A program made the position numbers and the translations under genes. Shown piece after piece: positions 1 through 8,165 of a stretch of 64,000 nt of DNA. Source of the stretch: Klebsiella oxytoca NBRC 105695 (GTDB taxonomy: Bacteria > Pseudomonadota > Gammaproteobacteria > Enterobacterales > Enterobacteriaceae); contig NZ_BCZK01000016.1 of the NCBI RefSeq assembly GCF_001598695.1, forward strand, positions 55,051-119,050, read 5' to 3'. Positions within the stretch are counted from its first letter, which is position 1. Each line of letters starts with the position of its first letter. The notes under the pieces are model-generated. The model made no database searches. It was not told where the DNA came from and was given only the letters and a program-made list of their open reading frames with translations.

Positions 1-1739
1 CAGCCAACGCTGGCAAAATAGTCATTGGCGCTATAGGTCGCACCGCTATCGCCATCTTTGGTGACAACGTCAGGATAGATGCCCCGCGAGTTAAGATAGC
101 TCCAGGTGGTGAGCTCCGGGTCCATATTGGTCAGGCGGTTATGGACATAGTCCAGGCCCAGGTTAAGAGCGTTATTCTCGCTAATCGGGAATCCCAGCGT
201 ACTGCCGACGCCGTAGCTTTGCTGGTTGTAACTCCCGGAATCGGCATCCGAGGCGTCGTAGCTGTTGTAAAAGATTTTACCGCCGAGGCTAACGCCATCC
301 ACGGTGAAGTAAGGGTTTGTCGCTCCCAGCTCAAGATAGGACTGGTAACTGTTGCGCGTGCCGTTGAAGCTGACGCTATTACCGGTTCCCAGCCAGTTAT
401 CCTGGGTGACGCCGAGCTGGTAGCTCACGCCGCTATCGGTGCCGAAGCCCAGACCCACGTTAAAGGAACCGGTATTGCGCTCCTTCACCTTATAGACCAC
501 GTCCACCTGATCCTGGCTACCGCTTACCGGTACGATCTGCTTGTCGACGGTTTCGAAAAATCCTGTACGATCCAGCCGCGTTTTTCCCTGCTCGACCTTC
601 TCATCATTCAACCACGCACCTTCCATCTGGCGCATTTCGCGACGTAGCACCGCATCACGGGAAGTATCGTTACCCTGAAAGCGAATCTGGCGTACCGAAT
701 AACGGCGTCCGGCATCGACACTGATATGCAAAATGACGCTTTTTTCCGCATCATTAATATCCGATGTGGTGTTCACCTGCGGCCAGGCATAGCCGTATTT
801 TCCCAGCAGCGTCTTAATACTGTTCTCGACTGCCGTGATTTCCGCACCGCTATACCATTTCCCCGCTAAAGGCTTCACCAGCGCCTCAATTTCCTGATTA
901 TGCTGCGCCATATCGCCGGTCACCATCGTACTGGCGACTTTATAACGAGCACCTTCGGCAATATTAATGGTGATATATAGCGATTTTTTATCCGGCGTAA
1001 TACTCACCTGGCTTGAATTTATGCTAAAACGCGCATAGCCGCGATCGAGATAATAGCTACGAAGGGTTTCAAGATCCGCCGCCATCTTTTGCTTTTGATA
1101 TTTCTTATCGCCAATCACGTTCCACCACGGAACGCTGTCACGTAGCTGCAGCTGATCCAATAATGTTTCTTCACTAAAAGCCTTGTTGCCAATAATATTT
1201 ATTTGCGCAATTTTCGCCGAGACCCCCTCCTGAAAGACAAACTTTAAATCAACGCGGTTACGCGGCAGCGGGGTGACGACGGCATGAACCTGAGCGCTGT
1301 ATTTTCCTGTACTGTAATAGAAATCCTGTAATCCTTTTTCTATTTCCGTAAGGGTATTGCGATCCAGCGCGCTGCCTTCTTCAATGCCGCTGGCGGCCAG
1401 GTTCTCTTTCAGGGCATCGTCCTTAACGGATTTATTGCCGGAAAAACTGATTTTAGCGATGGTAGGCCGCTCTTTTACCTGTACTACCAGCGTGCTGCCA
1501 TCGCGCAGGATCTGTACGTTGTCAAAATTGCCGCTGGCATACAGGGCGCGGACCGAGTCGCTGATATCCTCATTAGAAACCTCTTCTCCTGTATGAACAG
1601 GCATGCTCAGTAGCGCGGCGCCGACAGTAACGCGCTGTAGACCCTCGAAACGAATGTCATCAACCGTATATGAAGTTGATGCATAGAGCGTTAAAGGGGA
1701 AATCAATAGACCGGCGATGATACTCGTTTTTTTTAGCAT
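1..1739 (-). CDS. BamA paralogue (Omp85 outer-membrane assembly factor), 3' end outside the window
   Basis: About 579 N-terminal residues are visible; the rest of the beta-barrel lies beyond the window edge. The reading frame opens with [20 protein letters not shown], a signal peptide, followed by about 400 residues of POTRA repeats (first one begins [14 protein letters not shown]) and the start of the barrel near residue 422 ([19 protein letters not shown], then [14 protein letters not shown]), all typical of BamA. The true bamA of enterics sits with rseP, skp and lpxD; this copy stands alone, so it is a second BamA-type gene. Family knowledge: Omp85 proteins insert beta-barrel proteins in the outer membrane. 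Whether this one replaces BamA or handles special clients cannot be seen. No strong Shine-Dalgarno precedes the ATG. Confidence 0.88.
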   Translation of the reverse strand, partial: MLKKTSIIAGLLISPLTLYASTSYTVDDIRFEGLQRVTVGAALLSMPVHTGEEVSNEDISDSVRALYASGNFDNVQILRDGSTLVVQVKERPTIAKISFSGNKSVKDDALKENLAASGIEEGSALDRNTLTEIEKGLQDFYYSTGKYSAQVHAVVTPLPRNRVDLKFVFQEGVSAKIAQINIIGNKAFSEETLLDQLQLRDSVPWWNVIGDKKYQKQKMAADLETLRSYYLDRGYARFSINSSQVSITPDKKSLYITINIAEGARYKVASTMVTGDMAQHNQEIEALVKPLAGKWYSGAEITAVENSIKTLLGKYGYAWPQVNTTSDINDAEKSVILHISVDAGRRYSVRQIRFQGNDTSRDAVLRREMRQMEGAWLNDEKVEQGKTRLDRTGFFETVDKQIVPVSGSQDQVDVVYKVKERNTGSFNVGLGFGTDSGVSYQLGVTQDNWLGTGNSVSFNGTRNSYQSYLELGATNPYFTVDGVSLGGKIFYNSYDASDADSGSYNQQSYGVGSTLGFPISENNALNLGLDYVHNRLTNMDPELTTWSYLNSRGIYPDVVTKDGDSGATYSANDYFASVG

Positions 1740-1986
1740 GAAGGTGTCGTCTAGAAGATATTTAGCAATAGCAGATACCTGCCGGGAATAATGCTGTTCA
1801 TTGCACCAGACAGTTGCTGACGCAATCTTAAATAACCTGAACGAGGCGCAGAATTGCACGCAATTATGACGAGAAAATGGAGAAAATATGGATACGAGAG
1901 AATATTGAAAAAAATATTTTTCTACGGAACCTTCCCTCTTGAGCCTGGTCAGATAAGCATTTCCTCATAACATCGAAACTCTATAG

Positions 1987-2044
1987 TTTTTGTTTTTTTA
2001 ACTAAAAAAACAAAAAGCCCCCTTTCTCATTGGTTGAAAGGGGG
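1987..2044 (-). terminator. AT-rich perfect palindrome plus GC-rich hairpin, intrinsic terminator facing the BamA-like gene
   Basis: On the minus strand a 9-bp hairpin (arms 2036-2044 and 2018-2026, CCCCCTTTC with its complement) is followed at once by a T-rich tract. That tract is itself half of a perfect 14-bp inverted repeat (1987-2000 and 2003-2016) with a 2-nt spacer. The shape is that of an intrinsic terminator for leftward transcription, yet no leftward gene ends just upstream of it. It would stop transcripts before the BamA-like gene, so that gene's promoter should lie between 1740 and 1987, or the hairpin is a leader attenuator. Confidence 0.55.
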
Positions 2045-2184
2045 AAAAGATCTTGTTAGGAATGATGCTCTCTGGAATAAACCAGGAACAGGGAGAAATT
2101 AACGCATAATCCCGTAGATAAAATGAAGAGATATTGAATAAATTATGCAGTCAGATTTCTATAGTAATGAAATGGGTAGACATT

Positions 2185-2532
2185 ATGCCGCGAAATGAAA
2201 TTCAGCGTTCAGTGCTTAACGAACTGGTGCAATGGATAAAAAACAATCTTGCAAAGAAGCTCACAATGCAGGCGCTAAGCCGCTTTTCCGGCTACTCCGA
2301 ATGGCATCTCTTTCGCCTGTTTCGCCACTATTTTAATATGTCGCCGATGGCGTATATCCGCCAGCAGCGAATGCAACTATCCCTTAATTTATTGCAGATC
2401 AACCCGCCTTTCCGCATCGTTGATATTTGTCTGATGGCTGGTTATGAAGATATCAGCGCCTTTAACCGAACCTTTAAAAGGTATTATACGATGACACCAA
2501 CACAGTTTCGCAGAAGCCTGAACCTGACCTGA
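2185..2532 (+). CDS. AraC-family regulator, MarA/SoxS/RamA size class
   Basis: A 115-residue stand-alone AraC/XylS DNA-binding domain with no ligand-binding domain, as in MarA, SoxS and RamA. Two helix-turn-helix motifs are visible: LTMQALSRFSGYSEWHLFRLF (split here for length, residues about 26-47) and the second around IVDICLMAGYEDISAFNRTF with the family signature FKRYYTMTPTQFR near the end. The ATG at 2185 is preceded by GGGTAG; an in-frame ATG at 2167 and a TTG at 2134 would extend it. It is divergent from the BamA-like gene, so it may control that gene or envelope functions; this is inference. It is not a clear orthologue of ramA, soxS or marA. Confidence 0.8.
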   Translation: MPRNEIQRSVLNELVQWIKNNLAKKLTMQALSRFSGYSEWHLFRLFRHYFNMSPMAYIRQQRMQLSLNLLQINPPFRIVDICLMAGYEDISAFNRTFKRYYTMTPTQFRRSLNLT

Positions 2533-2757
2533 TAGAGGCTCCCCCTCCTCCGCATTGCTGCGGTTGGGAATGGAAGGGGGAAGAGGAACTACTTTAGAAT
2601 GGAAATGGCAGGATGCCACCGTTAACCGTTTCCGGGATCAAGCAGATCCGATTAACAGGATTCATTGTAGGCTGCTAAGTTGAATTAATTGTGTAGAGGC
2701 CGTGGAGATTTTGTCATAATTTATATCACTGGTTTTTCCCGGCATAAAAAATAACAA

Positions 2758-2781
2758 GCCGGAATAGTTCATTATTCCGGC
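2758..2781 (-). terminator. Intrinsic terminator of the fepA-like gene
   Basis: Nine-base-pair stem GCCGGAATA / TATTCCGGC with a 6-nt loop. On the minus strand it is followed by TTGTTATTTTTTAT, directly downstream of the stop codon of the receptor gene. Confidence 0.85.
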
Positions 2782-2799
2782 GGGTGTTTGAATCGTTAA

Positions 2800-5061
2800 T
2801 CAGAAATGCGTATTCACGCTGACATAAAACGTCCGCCCCGATTCATTATAAGTTTCCGCACCTGCACCATACAGATAAGCGCCGGTCGTCGAATTTCCCG
2901 TCGTCTGCGCGTTACCAGCACGGTAGTGGCGAATATCGAACAGGTTGTCCACTCCGCTGGTCAGGCTCAGGTTTTTATTCACATCCCAGGTCGCGCTAAG
3001 ACCGACAATGCTGTACGGGCTCACTTCGTTCAGCTCGCTGCCGGAAACAGACTCGCCTTTATAATTGAAGCGTTTAGGTTTCTGGCGGCCATACCAGGTG
3101 AACGTGCTCTGAAGCGAAAGATCGTCGCGTGCCTGCCAGCTCAGGGTAGAGTTCAGCGTAAACTGCGGGATCACCGACAGGCGATCGCCGGTGGTCTTAT
3201 TCTTACTCTGCAGCATCCACGTCAGGTTGTTGCTCCAGTTGACCGTTTCGCTTACCGGGAGATTCAGCGAGCCCTCCAGCCCTTCAACCAGCGCCTTCGG
3301 TACGTTTTCCCATTGGTAAATATTGGTGGTGCCGTTGCTGGCCGTCCCCACCGCCGAGTAGCCCGATTCAATCTTGTTATGGTAATCGTTACGGAAGTAA
3401 GTCAGCCCGGCCTGATAGCCATTGTGCTTATACTCAAGGCCAATCTCTTTATTGACGCTGGTTTCCGCCTTCAGATCGCTATTCCCCATCAGGTAACAGG
3501 CTGAGCTGCTGGCATAGCAACCCTGGCCGTTGCTGTAGAGGATATAGTTCGGGTTAAGCTGATAAAGGTTCGGCGCTTTATAGGCGCGGGCGATCCCCAG
3601 CTTCAGCGTCCAGTCATCCGCCAGCCCCTGCGAGAGATTCAGCGATGGGCTCCAGTTATTACCGACGATGCTGTGATGATCGAAGCGCAGAGCGGGCGTC
3701 AGCATAGTGCTATCGGTCAGCGCGATATTGTCTTCGGTAAACAGCGAGAAGATCTCGGCGCTGGAATAAGGACTACGACCGGTTGCCGAAACGCCGTCAA
3801 TGGAGCCATAAGAGAGTGACTGGGTAGTCGACACGCCATCCTTCATCCGCTGCTGGTTCCACTCGGTACCCAGCGTCAGATTCTGCTCAAATCCCAGGGT
3901 AAACGGAATATTGACCTCGCTGTGCAGCAGCACATCCGACAGGTCGATATCGGAGAATTCGCTGCTGGAGAAGATCCCTTCCGTTCCGCCCGCCAGCCCC
4001 TCGTTCATGCGCGAGTTACGGGTGTGCTCATACTGCGCCCAGGTATTGCTGGTCACGCCGTTATCCCAGCCGCCGGTCCACGTCACGCCGTAAGTCTGAC
4101 GATAGAGACGGTTAGTCTCTTTACCGTACATACTTTTCACCAACGTGCTGGTGTTAGTATTCTGGGTATCCCCTGCATACAGGTTGCCCTGGCGGCTGTA
4201 GCCGGTTTCAAACTCCAGCGCCTGCATTGGCGCAAACTCCCAGCGCAGCTTGCCGTGAATATCTTTATTCACTACCCCTTCGCGTCCTGCAGGATACGAT
4301 CCCGCATAGCTACCGGTTCGCGCTGCTTCATGACCGGAATTAATATCCTGGGCATCGGCCTGCGTTTTGCTCAGATTTCCCCATAAATTAAAGCTGACCT
4401 CATCCGATAGCGGGCCGTTGAGGCTAAAGTTTGTCCGTTTCGTCGCGCCCTCTTTACGGTGCTGAGGCGCGTTCATATAGGTATTCCATGAACCATGCCA
4501 CTCGCTGGTGGCCGGTTTAGTGACGATATTGACCACTCCGCCCATCGCGCCGTTACCGTAGCGGGCCGCAGCAGGGCCGCGAATGACGTCGATATGGTCG
4601 ATCATTTCCGCCGGCACCCAGCTGGTATCACCGCGGGTATCGCGGTCGCCGCGCCAGCCATAGCGCACGGAATTACGGCTGGTCACCGGTTTACCATCCA
4701 CCAGAATCAGGGTGTTCTCCGGCCCCATGCCGCGGATATCGACCTGGCGGTTATTGCCGCGCTGCCCGCTGGTAGAGTTACCGGTAAGGTTGACGCCGGG
4801 CTGGGTACGAATCAGCTCGGAGACATCGCGCGCGGGCGGATGTTTACGGATTTCTTCGGCGGTGATGGTGGATACTCCGGGGGCTTGCAGCGTTTGCGCC
4901 GCCGCGGTGACCACCATGGTTTCATCGTCATTTACCGCAGTCGTTTCAGATTTCTTCGTATCGTCTGGAGTCGTGCCATCAGCGGCCTGCGCTGGCAGCA
5001 TCCCTCCCCAGATGGCCATCGGGATCAGCGCGGCCAGCGAGTAGTGTGAACTGTGTTTCAT
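2800..5061 (-). CDS. fepA: FepA-type TonB-dependent catecholate siderophore (ferric enterobactin) receptor
   Basis: 753 residues: signal peptide ending LPAQA near residue 26, TonB box DETMVVTAA around 46-54, plug domain with RGMGPENTLILVDGKPV and DVIRGPAAARYGNGAMGG, and a barrel ending in FYVSVNTHF with terminal Phe. From memory it is very close to E. coli FepA throughout, including GQGCYASSSACYLMGN in an extracellular loop. Unlike fepA it is not next to fes or ent genes; it stands alone between a MarA-like regulator and an MltF-like gene, so it is best seen as a second FepA-type receptor. Family knowledge: it moves ferric enterobactin or related catecholates into the periplasm with TonB-ExbBD energy. 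A Fur-box-like site lies about 270 bp upstream. The exact ligand is inference. Confidence 0.92.
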   Translation of the reverse strand: MKHSSHYSLAALIPMAIWGGMLPAQAADGTTPDDTKKSETTAVNDDETMVVTAAAQTLQAPGVSTITAEEIRKHPPARDVSELIRTQPGVNLTGNSTSGQRGNNRQVDIRGMGPENTLILVDGKPVTSRNSVRYGWRGDRDTRGDTSWVPAEMIDHIDVIRGPAAARYGNGAMGGVVNIVTKPATSEWHGSWNTYMNAPQHRKEGATKRTNFSLNGPLSDEVSFNLWGNLSKTQADAQDINSGHEAARTGSYAGSYPAGREGVVNKDIHGKLRWEFAPMQALEFETGYSRQGNLYAGDTQNTNTSTLVKSMYGKETNRLYRQTYGVTWTGGWDNGVTSNTWAQYEHTRNSRMNEGLAGGTEGIFSSSEFSDIDLSDVLLHSEVNIPFTLGFEQNLTLGTEWNQQRMKDGVSTTQSLSYGSIDGVSATGRSPYSSAEIFSLFTEDNIALTDSTMLTPALRFDHHSIVGNNWSPSLNLSQGLADDWTLKLGIARAYKAPNLYQLNPNYILYSNGQGCYASSSACYLMGNSDLKAETSVNKEIGLEYKHNGYQAGLTYFRNDYHNKIESGYSAVGTASNGTTNIYQWENVPKALVEGLEGSLNLPVSETVNWSNNLTWMLQSKNKTTGDRLSVIPQFTLNSTLSWQARDDLSLQSTFTWYGRQKPKRFNYKGESVSGSELNEVSPYSIVGLSATWDVNKNLSLTSGVDNLFDIRHYRAGNAQTTGNSTTGAYLYGAGAETYNESGRTFYVSVNTHF

Positions 5062-5664
5062 GGAATATGCCCTGTTTTCTTTTTTGCTGTCGGGGCACGC
5101 CTTCTTCTTCCGTCAGATAAACAACGGCAATGACTTCCCTGCATAGAGCAACATCTCTTTTTGGCGTAGTCAGGCCCTCCCGCTTAAATAGCGAGATAGC
5201 AATCATAATGGGTGGCCAAAATAGATTTATTACTCTGGCAAAAACGAAGAAATAAACGCACCACGCTATTCTTTGATAGCCTTTGCCGAACAGCAGTAAT
5301 AGGATTATTGTGCCACACAACGTTATTAGAAATGAGATTCATTATCAAGTCGATAATTATTTATCGTATGAATGTTTTTTGTTAATGCAATAAAAACAAA
5401 AAGATAGAAATGGTAAAAGTGCATTTAGAGGAAAGCGAAATTAAAAAAATGAATAATATCCACATTAAAAAAACATAATTCAATCATATTGCCTCCACAA
5501 TTAATTAGAGATTTATAGTTTTATAATCTCGCCAAAAATACCGAGCATGCTAATTAATAAAATAATTAAAATAACCGGCTAACCGACTCTCAAACTTGTT
5601 CGCGGACATGCTAACGGCCAGAAATTGACTAAAATAAGACCATCCCCCTGCGGAGCACCGCGCC
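5062..5664. other. 603-bp intergenic region with the fepA control region
   Basis: AT-rich spacer between the divergent fepA-like and MltF-like genes. It holds the Fur-box-like site at 5328-5346 and a second partial GATAAT element at 5352-5365. This leaves a leader of about 250 nt before the receptor start codon. A 113-codon open frame begins at 5320 on the minus strand and overlaps the receptor start, but nothing supports it as a gene. Nothing recognisable is seen between 5370 and 5640. Confidence 0.5.
5328..5346 (-). promoter_or_regulatory. Fur box (candidate)
   Basis: AGAAATGAGATTCATTATC matches the classic 19-bp Fur consensus at 14 of 19 positions. On the minus strand it overlaps a TTGATA -35-like element, so iron-Fur binding would block transcription of the fepA-like gene. 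The position far from the start codon implies a long leader. Confidence 0.6.
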
Positions 5665-7305
5665 ATGAACACTTCGTCGTTCTATCGATACCTTATCGGC
5701 TGGCTGGCATGCTTTGCCGCGCTGCTGTGCCTCACATCCGGTTACGCGGCTACAGAGAACAAACTATCAGAACCAGCGGAACGCGACGCCCTGGAAGTCA
5801 ACGTTGACGATATGCTACAGCCATGGAGGGGAGATTTACCGGGTATGCTCGACCGGCGAACCATTCGCGTATTAACCCCCTTCAGCAAAACTTTTTTCTT
5901 TATCAATAAAGGCACCCAGCGCGGCGCGACTCACGATATATTTATGGAGTTTGAACGCAGTCTCAATCAAAGCCTGGCGAAAGAGAAAAAGCTCAAGCAT
6001 CGTCACCTTAAAGTGCGGATCATCTTTGTTCCGGTGGCCCGTGACCAGCTCGTCAGCGCGCTTAACGCAGGTAAAGGGGATATTATTGCCGCCAACCTGA
6101 CGATCACGCCTGAGCGTCAGCAGGAGATGACCTTTACTGCGCCGCTCTATTCTCACGTTCAGGAGCTGCTTCTTTCTGGTCCCGGCTCTCCCAAAGTGGA
6201 CGATCTACAGCAGCTTTCTGGTAAAACGGTCTTTGTCCGCACCTCATCCAGCTATTACGCGAGCCTGGTCGCGCTCAACGCACGCTTTGCGCAGCAATCG
6301 CTGCCCCCCATCACCATCGAACCGGCGCCCGAAGCGCTGGAAGATGAGGATCTGATAGAGATGCTCAGCGCGGGCCTGATCCCATTGATCGTGGTCGACC
6401 GCCACAAGGCCCTGTTCTGGAAACAGGTCTTCCCCAGGATTCAGGTTCATCAGAACATTGTTCTGCGCGACGAAGGTAATATCGGTTGGGCGGTACGTAA
6501 CAATAGCCCGCAGCTGCTGGCCCTGCTTAATGCGTTCATCAACAAGAATCGCCAGGGCAGCAGGCTGGGTAATACGATACTGCTGCGCTACCTGAAGGAT
6601 GCCAGCTACGTTAAAAACGCGGCGGGGCAAAAAGAACGGCGTAAATTTCTGGCCATGGTGGAGATCTTTCGCAAATATGGCGATCGCTACGATGTTGACT
6701 GGCTGCTGATGGCCGCTCAGGGGTATCAGGAATCGCGGCTTAATCAGTCGGTGCGTAGCCACGTCGGCGCCATTGGCGTTATGCAGGTCATGCCGAGCAC
6801 CGGTAAGGAGCTCAACGTCGGCGATATTAAGCAGCTCGACCCCAATATTCATGCGGGGGTGAAATACATGCGCTGGATGATAGACCGCTACTATGGCGAT
6901 GAACCAATGACCCAGCTTGATAAGGCGCTGTTCTCGTTCGCCTCTTATAACGCGGGCCCCGGGCGCATTGCCCGGCTACGGGCGGATACTAAAAGGCGCG
7001 GTTTTGACCCGAACGTGTGGTTTGGCAACGTTGAGTATCTGGCCGCCGAGAAAATCGGCTCCGAGACCGTAAGCTATGTCAGCAATATCTATAAGTACTA
7101 CATTGCTTATCGGCTGATCGTGGATGAAATGGCGCGTAAGCAGCAGGCGACGGCGGCTTCTAAAAATCAGGTCGCGTCGGCAGTAAATCCGACAGCCACA
7201 CCTGCCACACTTGCCACACCTGCCACACCTGCCACACCTGCCACACCTGCCACACCTGCCACACCTGCCACACCTGCCACACCTGCCACACCTGCCACAC
7301 AGTGA
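5665..7305 (+). CDS. MltF-like lytic murein transglycosylase with N-terminal solute-binding domain and C-terminal PAT repeat
   Basis: 546 residues. A signal peptide (about 1-29) is followed by a periplasmic solute-binding domain of the SBP_bac_3 type (about 65-300, with FVRTSSSYYASLVALN) and a Slt-type transglycosylase domain (about 335-480). The catalytic Glu is Glu356 in QESRLN, followed by GAIGVMQVMPST and SYNAGPGRI, as in the MltF family. Such enzymes cleave the MurNAc-GlcNAc bond of peptidoglycan and form 1,6-anhydro ends. Residues 513-545 are eleven Pro-Ala-Thr units (the second Leu-Ala-Thr), a low-complexity tail absent from ordinary MltF (about 518 residues). This is not the mltF of the purL region, so it is a paralogue. 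It ends at a strong terminator. Confidence 0.87.
   Translation: MNTSSFYRYLIGWLACFAALLCLTSGYAATENKLSEPAERDALEVNVDDMLQPWRGDLPGMLDRRTIRVLTPFSKTFFFINKGTQRGATHDIFMEFERSLNQSLAKEKKLKHRHLKVRIIFVPVARDQLVSALNAGKGDIIAANLTITPERQQEMTFTAPLYSHVQELLLSGPGSPKVDDLQQLSGKTVFVRTSSSYYASLVALNARFAQQSLPPITIEPAPEALEDEDLIEMLSAGLIPLIVVDRHKALFWKQVFPRIQVHQNIVLRDEGNIGWAVRNNSPQLLALLNAFINKNRQGSRLGNTILLRYLKDASYVKNAAGQKERRKFLAMVEIFRKYGDRYDVDWLLMAAQGYQESRLNQSVRSHVGAIGVMQVMPSTGKELNVGDIKQLDPNIHAGVKYMRWMIDRYYGDEPMTQLDKALFSFASYNAGPGRIARLRADTKRRGFDPNVWFGNVEYLAAEKIGSETVSYVSNIYKYYIAYRLIVDEMARKQQATAASKNQVASAVNPTATPATLATPATPATPATPATPATPATPATPATPATQ
7201..7299 (+). repeat. In-frame 9-bp minisatellite, 11 copies
   Basis: Eleven tandem copies of CCTGCCACA, ten perfect and one (7210-7218) with a single C-to-T change. 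Each copy encodes Pro-Ala-Thr. Copy changes would keep the reading frame, so the array can vary in length without breaking the enzyme. Confidence 0.97.
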
Positions 7306-7336
7306 ATTAATGCAGATAAGCTGCGTCAGAAAATAG

Positions 7337-7361
7337 AAAAAGCCCCAAACAGGGGCTTTTT
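7337..7361. terminator. Bidirectional intrinsic terminator between the MltF-like gene and ssb
   Basis: Ten-base-pair stem AAAAAGCCCC / GGGGCTTTTT with a 5-nt loop AAACA. U-tracts form in both directions, and the site lies between two convergent genes. Confidence 0.92.
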
Positions 7362-7391
7362 CAGAGAGGGCTTTACGACGCTAACGCTTCG

Positions 7392-7919
7392 TTAGAACGG
7401 AATATCGTCGTCAAAGTCCATCGGCGGCTCATTGGAAGGCGCTGCCGGAGCCTGCTGCTGCGGACGCGACTGCGCGCCGCCGCTGAACTGGTTTCCGCCC
7501 TGCGGCTGCTGAGGCTGTCCCCAACCGCCCTGCTGCTGACCACCGCCTGCCGGGGCGCCCGCGCCCTGCTGACGACCGCCGAGCATTTGCATCGTGCCGC
7601 CAACGTTGACTACAACCTCGGTGGTGTATTTTTCCTGACCGGATTGGTCAGTCCATTTACGGGTGCGCAGCTGGCCTTCAATATAGACCTGAGAACCTTT
7701 GCGCAGATATTCGCCGGCCACTTCCGCCAGTTTGCCGAACAGCACAACGCGGTGCCATTCAGTCTGCTCTTTCATCTCACCGGTCGCTTTATCACGCCAG
7801 GATTCGGAAGTAGCCAGCGTAATGTTGGCAACTGCGCCACCACTCGGCATGTAGCGTACTTCCGGGTCCTGGCCCAGATTACCGACGAGAATCACCTTGT
7901 TTACGCCTCTGCTGGCCAT
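7392..7919 (-). CDS. ssb: Single-stranded DNA-binding protein SSB
   Basis: 175 residues. OB fold at about 1-112 ([41 protein letters not shown]), then a Gly/Gln/Pro-rich flexible linker and the acidic tip MDFDDDIPF that docks SSB partners such as PriA, RecO and exonuclease I. The homotetramer coats single-stranded DNA in replication, recombination and repair. It is divergent from uvrA, and the shared control region carries an SOS box, the conserved enteric arrangement. Confidence 0.98.
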   Translation of the reverse strand: MASRGVNKVILVGNLGQDPEVRYMPSGGAVANITLATSESWRDKATGEMKEQTEWHRVVLFGKLAEVAGEYLRKGSQVYIEGQLRTRKWTDQSGQEKYTTEVVVNVGGTMQMLGGRQQGAGAPAGGGQQQGGWGQPQQPQGGNQFSGGAQSRPQQQAPAAPSNEPPMDFDDDIPF

Positions 7920-8064
7920 GTTTGTGTCTCCTGAATGCGTTTCTTAATAGTGTAAACGCGCGAGTGTACCATTTCCAGGTGCTATGTTGATAGCTGGGAA
8001 GTATGTTCCAGAGAACTCTCGCGGTACGACATTTTTGCATACCTCGCCGGAAAATGCATTCCAA

Positions 8065-8084
8065 TACTGTATATTCAAACAGGT
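8065..8084. promoter_or_regulatory. LexA (SOS) box of uvrA/ssb
   Basis: TACTGTATATTCAAACAGGT contains CTG and CAG half-sites separated by 10 bp (CTGT at 8067 to ACAG ending 8082), close to the LexA consensus. It lies about 80 bp before uvrA in the divergent ssb-uvrA region. Confidence 0.93.
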
Positions 8085-8165
8085 CAAATTGTGTCATAAT
8101 TAGCCGTTTCTGCCGTTTGTCCTTCTAACAAACCAGGCAATCCGCGTATCTACCGGGAAAGGTGA

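Noticed and set aside
2537..2590. Hairpin after the AraC-type gene as a terminator
   Set aside because: CCGCA/TGCGG with outer CCCCCT pairing is possible but imperfect, and no U-tract follows.
4979..5320. 113-codon frame overlapping the start of the fepA-like gene
   Set aside because: Out of frame with the receptor and no recognised family. Its hydrophobic N-terminus comes from AT-rich leader sequence.
7201..7299. CRISPR-like array
   Set aside because: The repeats are direct 9-bp tandem units with no spacers, and they are translated in frame as Pro-Ala-Thr.
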